Part shown: positions 1 to 5,314 of the stretch, in pieces | Layout: each line of letters starts with the position of its first letter | Numbering within the stretch: the first letter of the stretch is position 1 | Source of the DNA: Ignavibacteria bacterium UBA4661 | GTDB taxonomy: Bacteria > Bacteroidota > Ignavibacteria > Kapaibacteriales > UBA4661 | Reading direction: 5' to 3' | Assembly: GCA_002405405.1 (NCBI GenBank) | Contig: DHLT01000052.1 | Coordinates: forward strand, 1-5,314 | DNA: 5,314 nucleotides | The notes under the pieces: model-generated | What the model was told of the DNA's origin: nothing | What the model saw: the letters and a program-made list of their open reading frames with translations, nothing else | The model's database searches: none | Made by a program: the position numbers and the translations under genes

Positions 1-700
1 GAAAACATTAGGAACAATTAATCCGATCAAAGAAATGACGGACATGGCTCACCATCATGGTGCATATGTTTTTGTTGATGGTGCACAAGCAGTACCGCAT
101 CTTGCAGTCGATGTACAAGACTTGGGCGTTGATTTTTATTGTTTCTCGGCACACAAGCTCTATGGTCCTACAGGTATCGGCGTTCTTTATGTTAAAGAAG
201 AAATTTTAAATGCGTTACCACCCTATCAAGGCGGTGGCGCGATGATTAGCACGGTAAGTTTTACCAAAACTACCTATAACGAATTACCCTTTAAATTTGA
301 GGCAGGTACGCCACATATTGAAGGCATTATTGGCTTGGGAGCAGCTCTCGATGTCGTTGATCGTATTGGTATTGAACGTATTGCCGACCATGAAAAAACA
401 TTGACGAAGTATGCTACCCAACGTTTGCAAACGATTGACGGCTTACGTATAGTGGGAACTTCTGCTCATAAAGCCGGTGTAATTTCTTTCAGTATCAATG
501 ATATTCATCCGCATGATATTGGTACACTACTCGACAATTACGGCATTGCGATTCGTACAGGACACCATTGTACACAACCGCTCATGGAGCGATTTGGTGT
601 AACGGCACTCTGTCGGGCATCATTTGCATTATACACCATGCGTGAAGAAATTGAAACCTTAGTCATGGGCTTGGAGCGTGTGCAAGAGTTGATGGGATAA
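1..700 (+). CDS. sufS: SufS-type cysteine desulfurase, C-terminal part (5' end outside window)
   Basis: A PLP-dependent enzyme that removes sulfur from L-cysteine as an enzyme-bound persulfide, giving alanine and feeding cytosolic Fe-S cluster assembly. The reading frame is open from base 2 (KTLGTINPIKEMTDMA, the typical SufS stretch), so the ATG at 35 is internal and the true start lies upstream. 232 residues are visible, against about 400-410 in the family. Visible marks are VDGAQAVPH (PLP-binding Asp and Gln), FSAHKLYGPTGIGVLY with the PLP-bound lysine (codon 155-157), FEAGTPHIEGIIGLGAAL, and RTGHHCTQPLMERF with the persulfide cysteine (codon 569-571). The RxGHHCxxP form of the cysteine loop and the SAHKLYGPTG form point to group II (SufS/CsdA) rather than IscS/NifS. 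All catalytic residues in the visible part are intact. No SufE or SufU partner follows; suf genes could lie upstream, outside the window. CsdA is the main alternative name. Confidence 0.95.
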   Translation, partial: KTLGTINPIKEMTDMAHHHGAYVFVDGAQAVPHLAVDVQDLGVDFYCFSAHKLYGPTGIGVLYVKEEILNALPPYQGGGAMISTVSFTKTTYNELPFKFEAGTPHIEGIIGLGAALDVVDRIGIERIADHEKTLTKYATQRLQTIDGLRIVGTSAHKAGVISFSINDIHPHDIGTLLDNYGIAIRTGHHCTQPLMERFGVTALCRASFALYTMREEIETLVMGLERVQELMG

Positions 701-766
701 GGACGAGTTATACAATCTTGTAGCCATTTTTTGTCATCTTTTTTTGTTGAATGTATGCAATCACTC

Positions 767-1306
767 ATGAAAAATGTCGTTATAGGATTGTGTGTCACGT
801 TCCTCTTTTCTGCATGCCAACGTGGTGGAACAACACAATCAGGTGCGGTAGATTCTACCGAACTAACTACTCGCAAAAAGCAAATCGGTATTTTGTTGGA
901 CTCTTTTCACCTTGCTGCTGCACGTGCTGATTTCAATGGGTATTTCAAGTTCTACACAGAGAATGGTACATTTCTCGGTACTGATGCAACGGAGTATTGG
1001 ACAAAGAAAGAATTTATGGTGTGGGCAAAGCCCTTCTTTGATAATAAATCGACATGGAATTTTACGGCACTTGATCGGCACATTTATATCGGAAGCGATC
1101 CAAACACTGCATGGTTCGACGAACTCTTGGATACGCAAATGAAGATTTGTCGCGGTTCGGGTGTCGTAACAAAAGTTGGTAATGAGTGGCGCGTAGAGCA
1201 GTATGTGCTATCGATGACTGTGCCGAATAGTCAGGTAGATTCACTCATTCCTATGAAAGCCAAAGAAGAAGATGTCCTCATTGCCAAACTCAAGGGGAAG
1301 AAGTAA
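767..1306 (+). CDS. Predicted lipoprotein with SnoaL/NTF2-like (DUF4440-type) domain
   Basis: A protein of 179 residues from this start. It opens with MKN, a hydrophobic stretch (VVIGLCVTFLFSA) and Cys17 in LFSAC, which reads as a lipoprotein signal peptide; Phe at -3 is a tolerated lipobox variant. A Gly/Thr/Ser-rich linker follows, then from about residue 38 to 155 a SnoaL-like domain. Its marks are an amphipathic helix, FYTENGTFLGTDATEYW, KKEFMVWAKPFF, CRGSGVVTKVGNEWRVEQY and a closing LSMTVPN. This layout is typical of SnoaL_3/DUF4440 proteins, a cone-shaped fold that can bind small ligands or serve as an enzyme scaffold. No substrate can be named. Start choice: an in-frame ATG at 755 adds MQSL and a TTG at 731 adds twelve residues. 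None has a clear Shine-Dalgarno sequence; 767 gives the most standard signal peptide. Probably anchored in a membrane facing the periplasm. It lies 66 bases after sufS, and no functional link to it is evident. Confidence 0.8.
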   Translation: MKNVVIGLCVTFLFSACQRGGTTQSGAVDSTELTTRKKQIGILLDSFHLAAARADFNGYFKFYTENGTFLGTDATEYWTKKEFMVWAKPFFDNKSTWNFTALDRHIYIGSDPNTAWFDELLDTQMKICRGSGVVTKVGNEWRVEQYVLSMTVPNSQVDSLIPMKAKEEDVLIAKLKGKK

Positions 1307-1334
1307 GACTGTTACCAAAAGAAGAGTACAAACG

Positions 1335-1643
1335 ATGTTGCAAGCACCATTTTCTTTTCGAGGTCGTATCAGAAGAACAGAATACGGCATCACAGTCATA
1401 ATGTGCATTTGTATCCACAGTTTTATCAGTGGTTTGGTGAAATCACATCAAGCTACAGAGTGGATAGAATTTGCTTACTTCCCCATGTGGTGGTTCTTAT
1501 TGGCGCAGGGAGCCAAAAGAGAACATGATCTAGGGTATAGCGGTTGGTGGCAACTTTTCCCTTTCAGATTTGTATGGTTAATTGTTCTGAAGGGAGATAT
1601 AGGTGTCAATCCATACGGTAGTTATCCCCAAAAGGCAGAATGA
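1335..1643 (+). CDS. DUF805 family small membrane protein
   Basis: A protein of 102 residues. The family signature is clear: FSFRGRIRRTEYG at residues 6-18 (the usual F.GR..R..Y opening), KREHDLGYSGWW at 61-72 (usual R.HD.G.SGWW), and GDIGVNPYGSYP at 87-98 (usual G..G.N.YG..P). Hydrophobic segments lie at about 18-34, 46-58 and 71-86, so it should sit in the inner membrane. The family has no established biochemical role. The start at 1335 fits because family members begin a few residues before the F.GR motif. An upstream in-frame ATG at 1272 would overlap the previous gene by 35 bases and add a basic tail that does not look like the family. An AAAGAAGAG stretch about 8 bases before 1335 is at most a weak ribosome binding site. 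The gene begins 28 bases after the lipoprotein gene, so the two may share a transcript, which would end at the hairpin near 1696-1738. Confidence 0.85.
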   Translation: MLQAPFSFRGRIRRTEYGITVIMCICIHSFISGLVKSHQATEWIEFAYFPMWWFLLAQGAKREHDLGYSGWWQLFPFRFVWLIVLKGDIGVNPYGSYPQKAE

Positions 1644-1695
1644 TGGAAGTTGGTTTCTGCATAACGCTTCCCAAAAGATTTTTTTACATAAAATA

Positions 1696-1738
1696 AAAAA
1701 CCCTGCAAGTCGCATAGATGCGTGTTCGCAGGGTTTTT
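1696..1738. terminator. Bidirectional intrinsic terminator between DUF805 gene and tRNA-Pro
   Basis: An 11-base inverted repeat, AAAAACCCTGC (1696-1706) and GCAGGGTTTTT (1728-1738), surrounds a loop that holds its own small hairpin, CGCA/TGCG (1711-1714 with 1719-1722). On the + strand the stem ends in a T run about 50 bases after the DUF805 stop. On the minus strand the T run TTTTTTATTTTA follows the stem, 5 bases past the 3' end of the tRNA. The same structure can therefore end transcription from both sides. Confidence 0.85.
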
Positions 1739-1743
1739 CTTTG

Positions 1744-1818
1744 TCGGAGTGAGAGGATTCGAACCTCCGGCCCCTACGTCCCGAACGTAGTGCTCTAGCC
1801 GGGCTGAGCTACACTCCG
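1744..1818 (-). tRNA. tRNA-Pro (anticodon CGG)
   Basis: A complete 75-base cloverleaf on the minus strand. The acceptor stem is CGGAGTG/CACTCCG with discriminator A. The D arm is GCTC/GAGC, and the anticodon stem is CTACG/CGTAG around the loop TTCGGGA. The T arm is GGAGG/CCTCT around TTCGAAT, with one G-U pair. The anticodon CGG (bases 1781-1783 of the + strand) reads the proline codon CCG. The 3' CCA is not encoded: the bases after the discriminator are CAAAG, so CCA must be added by the nucleotidyltransferase. Both the promoter-like box upstream and the terminator downstream fit a single-gene transcript. Confidence 0.97.
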
Positions 1819-1860
1819 ATAGTTGTCTGAAAAAAGAGGTCCTTTTCTCAGAAAGAGTGG

Positions 1861-1891
1861 CAAAGATAGTATTTTGCACATTCCTATAAAA
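1861..1891 (-). promoter_or_regulatory. Probable Bacteroidota-type promoter for tRNA-Pro
   Basis: Read on the minus strand, TATCTTTG (1861-1868 on +) is a full match to the -7 element TAnnTTTG used by the primary sigma factor of Bacteroidota. Nineteen bases upstream is TTTT (1888-1891), one base off the -33 element TTTG. Transcription would begin near 1854, giving a leader of about 35 bases before the tRNA. The position and orientation suit the tRNA; the -33 half is weak. Confidence 0.6.
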
Positions 1892-1983
1892 AATTTTCTC
1901 TTCGATGATGCAGACAAGTTCTCTCTGTAAAGAAGTACAGTGCTCAATCAAAAAGCAGGATATATCGGATTATTTTATTGTGT

Positions 1984-1988
1984 GAAGG
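1984..1988 (+). promoter_or_regulatory. Ribosome binding site supporting the GTG start of the flippase gene
   Basis: GAAGG lies 6 bases before the GTG at 1995, a normal spacing for a partial Shine-Dalgarno sequence. A stop in the same frame (TGA at 1983-1985) excludes any earlier start. This favours GTG 1995 over the first in-frame ATG at 2040, which would cut into the first membrane segment. Confidence 0.45.
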
Positions 1989-1994
1989 TTTTAC

Positions 1995-3500
1995 GTGGCT
2001 GGCTCTTCTCGTCTTGCACAGATTGCTGTGCGTGGCACGATGATCGTTGTTCTTGGGCAGGCATTGACATTTGCTTTGAATTTTCTTACCCAACGACTCA
2101 TCAATGTGTCGCTTTCGTTAGCAGACAATGGAACATTCTTCCTGATACAACGCATCACGGAACTTGCGTTGATTATTGGCGTGGAAGCCGGCTTGTATAA
2201 TGTTGTTCTGCGCTTGCTCATGACGAAAGAAGAAAGCGAACGCCAAGTACTCACCCGTGCATTTTTTCAACTGCGACTTGTGTTGTGGAGTGTTGTAAGT
2301 CTGGGCATTGTTTTCACGCTGTCAGCAATCTACAGCGTCACTCCTTGGGCAACGATACTATGGTGCATCAGTTATGGATTTGGTGCACGGACTTTGATTT
2401 TACGTCCTGTGCTTGAGGCGGAATGGCGTATGCGCTCAGAGTTTTTTTTGCCGACGCTTCTTAGTGTTCTTGAAAGTATTGCTGTACTGGCATGTCTTGC
2501 TATTGATCTGTATGTTCTGCCACAGCAAGGACTGCGTACGGCTTCTTTCAGCGTAGAGCATGTTGCCGGATGGTCTATGGCAATGGCAGTTGTGGGCTTT
2601 AGTGTTGCAGTTGTCCTGAGTAAACAATGGTCGATTTTTAAGCCAAGTGTATCGTGGCATCATATCAAGATGATACTTGCGGCAGGCGCACCGATGATAA
2701 TCAGTGTTATATTTCTACAAGTAGCAGATAAAGTTGATACCTTGATAGTTGAGACATTCTGGGGTAGAGATAGTATGGGTGTGTTGGGGGTAATTATCCG
2801 CGCAACAACACCGCTGAATGTCTTGTTGATTGCTATTCTTACGGGGATTTTCCCAACATTAGTCCAGATACATACACGTTCTGCGGTGCGAGCACAAGAA
2901 ATTTTTTACAAACTCTTACAATGGAGTTTGTGGTGCGGTATTGGTGCAGCAACAGTGTTGTCGATTGCTTCTCCCTATCTTGGTGTCCTATTAGCAGGTG
3001 AACAGTTTGCAGGGCGAGTACATGAATTGTGGATTGCGTTTTGGGTGCTTCCATTCAGCTTTGTCATACAATTAGTGATTGGCGTACAAACTGCATTCGG
3101 GCAACAGCGATTTAATGCTCGCTTGACAATTGCTTGGGCTGTGCTGAGTGCGCTGATTGGTTATGTTTGTATCATAAGTCATGCTGTCCTTGGTGTTTTT
3201 ATTGCGCGTATTATCACCTATTGCATGTTATGTCTTGGGGGATGTTGGTTTATTCATCGAGCATATCTTCGCGAGCATGGTGATCATTCTGCGACGAATA
3301 GTATGGTGATGTTGATTGTACGTTGGATAGTTTTGTACGGCAGTTGTATGATGGTCTCGTGGTATTGCTTGAAGTGGTTCGATATTGTACAAGGTATTAT
3401 CTACACCAGTATATGGTTTGTTGCTGCAACTGCAATGCTTCGCCTTATGTCCCCTGCGACTCTGCGAGAAATGCGTACACTGGTACAATCGCCAACATAA
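1995..3500 (+). CDS. Polysaccharide flippase, Wzx/MATE-like (oligosaccharide flippase family)
   Basis: A 501-residue inner-membrane protein with about 13-14 hydrophobic segments, roughly at 14-36, 45-70, 92-113, 117-136, 150-172, 190-208, 225-245, 262-290, 308-333, 345-367, 376-397, 399-421, 436-456 and 465-485. The opening (RGTMIVVLGQALTFALNFL, then a Q-R pair and LADNGTFFLIQ) and the mid-protein stretch LTGIFPTLVQIHTRS are typical of the Wzx/RfbX-type exporters in the MOP superfamily. These move undecaprenyl-linked sugar units from the cytoplasmic to the periplasmic face. Length and helix count match the family. It starts with GTG, supported by GAAGG at a 6-base spacing. An O-antigen ligase-like gene follows on the same strand after 74 bases, and that pairing supports a role in surface glycan export. 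The cargo cannot be told from sequence. A MATE drug exporter or MurJ is less likely given this neighbour and the sequence character. Confidence 0.85.
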   Translation: MAGSSRLAQIAVRGTMIVVLGQALTFALNFLTQRLINVSLSLADNGTFFLIQRITELALIIGVEAGLYNVVLRLLMTKEESERQVLTRAFFQLRLVLWSVVSLGIVFTLSAIYSVTPWATILWCISYGFGARTLILRPVLEAEWRMRSEFFLPTLLSVLESIAVLACLAIDLYVLPQQGLRTASFSVEHVAGWSMAMAVVGFSVAVVLSKQWSIFKPSVSWHHIKMILAAGAPMIISVIFLQVADKVDTLIVETFWGRDSMGVLGVIIRATTPLNVLLIAILTGIFPTLVQIHTRSAVRAQEIFYKLLQWSLWCGIGAATVLSIASPYLGVLLAGEQFAGRVHELWIAFWVLPFSFVIQLVIGVQTAFGQQRFNARLTIAWAVLSALIGYVCIISHAVLGVFIARIITYCMLCLGGCWFIHRAYLREHGDHSATNSMVMLIVRWIVLYGSCMMVSWYCLKWFDIVQGIIYTSIWFVAATAMLRLMSPATLREMRTLVQSPT

Positions 3501-3574
3501 ATGCCAACATCGGTATATGAGGGCATCGGCTCCTGCAAAGTTTTTAAAAATCTAACGCACTCTTTCTTCTTGTC

Positions 3575-5068
3575 ATGATACAACCCTCCATTGCCCCTGT
3601 CTTGCATACGATGTTTCGTCCGTTGATGGCGGATCGAGGATGGGTATGGTATAGTATGGCAATTATTATGTTTATCGGAGCGATCATTGCTACGGAACAA
3701 TATGTACTCGGTGCGGTCATCGGTGCAGTTGTAGGTGTACTGCCCCTCGTGGTGATGGTACTTGTTCGTTATCCTCGGGTATGGCTTAATTGTGTGGCAC
3801 TGAGTACATTTTATTGGTTCAATGATAAAAGTGATGATGTTACAGCATTGGAGGTGCTTCTTGTGGGGTTCTATCTTGGTACTCTACTGCTGTGGTTTGC
3901 AATGCAGTTTCTCATTACACGCAAGAAGCTATTGCGCAATTCAGCAGACAAAGCGATAGCACTCTTTTGCTCTCTTCTGCCATTTAATTTGTGTATTGCT
4001 TTATTCAATGATATTTCATTGGTGGAGTGGCTTCGTGCATCATTACTCATCATGTTTGTCTTGTATTACTTTCCGTTGCGCGAGTATTTAGAAAGCGATC
4101 GTCATATCATCATATTTGTTCTGTGCTTGTGTATATCATTTCTTATCATGGGGGCAATAACCGTACAGAACTATGTCAAAGCAGCATCCAACGCAGTCTA
4201 TGCCTTTCAAATTGTTTCTTCACGCATTCGTAATAATGAGATCGTTGCAGTGTGTGCATCGGTATGTTCTGCTATGGCATTTGTTGTCTTGCGCAAACCA
4301 TTGCATCGGATAGTCGCATTGTCACTCACGGCGTTTTTTATTGGTGTATTGATTGGCTCGTTTTCGCGGGGATTTTGGTTAGGTTTCTTGGTGGGAATGC
4401 TGTTGTTGGTATTTCACTTTCGTCCTGAAGAAAAACGATTTCTCGTCATATCCTTTGGTATTTCCTTTATTGTCATGACTGTCGTTCTCTTTACCATGTT
4501 TGGTCGTGCGGGCGAACTTGCTTTGCGTGTGTTGGGAACGCGCTTTACATCGTCTACAATTGGCAAGCGGGATCTCTCGGTACAATCTCGATTGAATGAA
4601 TCAACAGTTGTCGTCCAGCAAATCCTTGAGCATCCGCTGACCGGCACGGGAGCAGGGAGCCGATATAATTTCTTCGAGCCATTTGTGCGCCATACATACA
4701 ATGTTACTTTTATCCACAATGGTTACCTTTTCATGCTGCATAAGTATGGCTTCCCGATGACCATATTGTGGTATTATGCCATGTTCTGGTATTTATGGAA
4801 AGGGTGGCGGCGATTACCTCAACTTCGAGCACCTTTATATCGTTTTGTCGGGTTTGGCGGATTTGCCACATTTTGTGCCGCAATGATTGTCAATAACACC
4901 AGCTCGCAATTTGAATCGCGCGATGGCACTTTCATTGCGTCCTTTATGATTGCTTTTATCAGCATAGCGCTCTATCGTGAGCAAAATATTGATCTGCACG
5001 ATGGGCAGTTTCACCATGAAACTACTTCTCTTCAATCTTTGCCGCAAGCGGACCCCGCAACCCCTTAA
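3575..5068 (+). CDS. O-antigen ligase-like membrane protein (Wzy_C / WaaL-type)
   Basis: A 497-residue polytopic protein with about 10-12 hydrophobic segments. The Wzy_C-type core is visible: GSFSRGFWLGFLVGMLLL (261-278) with the conserved Ser-Arg-Gly. A large loop follows, about residues 308-395, holding QSRLNES (337-343), LEHPLTGTGAGS (351-362) and FIHNGYLFMLHKYGFP (379-394). In WaaL-type enzymes, loop arginines and a histidine in the HNgyL motif are essential; Arg265, Arg339 and His381 are the candidates here. These enzymes transfer a polyprenyl-linked glycan onto lipid A core or protein, or polymerise it, at the periplasmic face. Sequence alone does not separate ligase from Wzy polymerase. 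The start at ATG 3575 lacks a Shine-Dalgarno sequence; ATG 3611 is an alternative that still precedes the first helix. It follows the flippase gene by 74 bases. The hydrophilic tail (about 480-497, rich in Gln, Thr and Pro) lies in DNA also coding on the other strand. Confidence 0.85.
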   Translation: MIQPSIAPVLHTMFRPLMADRGWVWYSMAIIMFIGAIIATEQYVLGAVIGAVVGVLPLVVMVLVRYPRVWLNCVALSTFYWFNDKSDDVTALEVLLVGFYLGTLLLWFAMQFLITRKKLLRNSADKAIALFCSLLPFNLCIALFNDISLVEWLRASLLIMFVLYYFPLREYLESDRHIIIFVLCLCISFLIMGAITVQNYVKAASNAVYAFQIVSSRIRNNEIVAVCASVCSAMAFVVLRKPLHRIVALSLTAFFIGVLIGSFSRGFWLGFLVGMLLLVFHFRPEEKRFLVISFGISFIVMTVVLFTMFGRAGELALRVLGTRFTSSTIGKRDLSVQSRLNESTVVVQQILEHPLTGTGAGSRYNFFEPFVRHTYNVTFIHNGYLFMLHKYGFPMTILWYYAMFWYLWKGWRRLPQLRAPLYRFVGFGGFATFCAAMIVNNTSSQFESRDGTFIASFMIAFISIALYREQNIDLHDGQFHHETTSLQSLPQADPATP

Positions 5069-5314
5069 ATCCTGTGAGTTCAACATCAACAGTTCCAATG
5101 AGAATACCTGTCGCAACTTTCACGGGAATTTTTCTGTCATCATCACTCAGCCAAATTAAAAGTCGTCCTTTGTGATGAAAAAGACCACCCTCTTGTACGA
5201 GTGGTTCAATCACCACACAGTTAAATTTGCCGGCGGAAACTTCGATGGTTTCTCGTCCTAAAATTTTCACGGCAAGCGGATATGTTTCCTTTTCATAAAA
5301 ATTCTTGAGCGATA
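5022..5314 (-). CDS. DUF3108 domain protein, C-terminal part (5' end outside window)
   Basis: The frame is open to the window edge: residues before the GTG at 5270 read SLKNFYEKETYPLA, so that GTG is internal and the gene starts beyond base 5314. The visible 96 residues show the DUF3108 pattern in order: VKILGRETIEVSAGKFNC, then VVIEPLVQEGGLF, then a KGRLLIWLSDDDRKIPV stretch, then a GTVDVELTGF end. In known members the GxExhxVxAGxFxC and hWLSDDxRxxPV motifs are the family core. DUF3108 proteins are usually about 230-270 residues, secreted to the periplasm and of unknown function. The signal peptide cannot be judged because the N-terminus is missing. It ends with TAG at 5022-5024, inside the 3' end of the convergent ligase gene, an overlap of 47 bases. 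No terminator hairpin is seen between the two genes. Confidence 0.88.
   Translation of the reverse strand, partial: SLKNFYEKETYPLAVKILGRETIEVSAGKFNCVVIEPLVQEGGLFHHKGRLLIWLSDDDRKIPVKVATGILIGTVDVELTGFKGLRGPLAAKIEEK

Noticed and set aside
731..766. Earlier starts (TTG 731, ATG 755) for the lipoprotein gene
   Set aside because: No ribosome binding site supports either. ATG 767 gives a standard short lipoprotein signal peptide beginning MKN. ATG 755 remains possible.
1272..1334. Earlier ATG start for the DUF805 gene
   Set aside because: It would overlap the preceding gene by 35 bases and add a basic tail not expected in DUF805 proteins, which start just before the F.GR motif.
1622..1951. A 109-residue open frame on the minus strand across the terminator and tRNA
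   Set aside because: Its GAGGSNPLTPTKK segment is the usual artefact of translating the T arm and 3' end of a tRNA gene. The frame also runs through the terminator hairpin and the tRNA promoter.
3491..3529. Short direct repeats (GCCAACAT twice, CATCGG twice) and a 5-base inverted repeat after the flippase stop
   Set aside because: The repeats are only 6-8 bases and the possible stem has a long loop and no following T run. I see no terminator or operator here, and chance is sufficient explanation.
4835..5116. A 93-residue minus-strand open frame over the end of the ligase gene
   Set aside because: It has no recognisable family features and is out of frame with the well-supported DUF3108 coding sequence on the same strand, which it overlaps.
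5044..5280. GCAAGCGGA occurring at 5044-5052 and 5272-5280
   Set aside because: Two copies of a 9-base word inside coding sequence do not make a repeat family, and no flanking similarity is seen.
1..5314. A defence system, mobile element, CRISPR array or integration site, including at the tRNA 3' end
   Set aside because: There is no transposase, integrase or nuclease, no repeat array, and no duplicated tRNA 3' segment in the window. All coding space is explained by household or surface-glycan families.

Overview
The window carries two gene groups and one RNA gene, separated by short intergenic gaps, with no stretch over 300 bases lacking a gene. It reads as an ordinary chromosomal segment of a bacterium in the Bacteroidota/Chlorobi (FCB) group. 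The evidence for that placement is modest: most gene starts lack a clear Shine-Dalgarno sequence, the tRNA gene does not encode its CCA end, and a TATCTTTG box upstream of the tRNA matches the Bacteroidota -7 promoter element (TAnnTTTG). Base composition is slightly AT-rich throughout, and I see no abrupt change that would mark a transferred island.

Left part (1-1643, all + strand): the C-terminal 232 residues of a SufS-type cysteine desulfurase (Fe-S cluster assembly), cut by the window start. It is followed by a small predicted lipoprotein with a SnoaL/NTF2-like fold and a short DUF805 membrane protein. The last two lie only 28 bases apart and may be co-transcribed.

Middle (1644-1994): a hairpin terminator that can serve both strands, then a minus-strand tRNA-Pro with anticodon CGG and its own probable promoter. 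This closes off the left group from the right group.

Right part (1995-5314): a polytopic flippase of the Wzx/MATE-like polysaccharide exporter type and an O-antigen ligase-like (Wzy_C) membrane protein, both on the + strand and 74 bases apart. Together they suggest export of a lipid-linked glycan across the inner membrane, followed by its transfer or polymerisation on the periplasmic face. Converging on the ligase from the minus strand is the C-terminal part of a DUF3108 protein, cut by the window end. The two convergent reading frames overlap by 47 bases.

I looked for a new defence, mobile or RNA-based system and did not find one. The most interesting points are the coding overlap at 5022-5068, the promoter and terminator architecture around the tRNA, and the flippase/ligase pair standing without glycosyltransferases in view.
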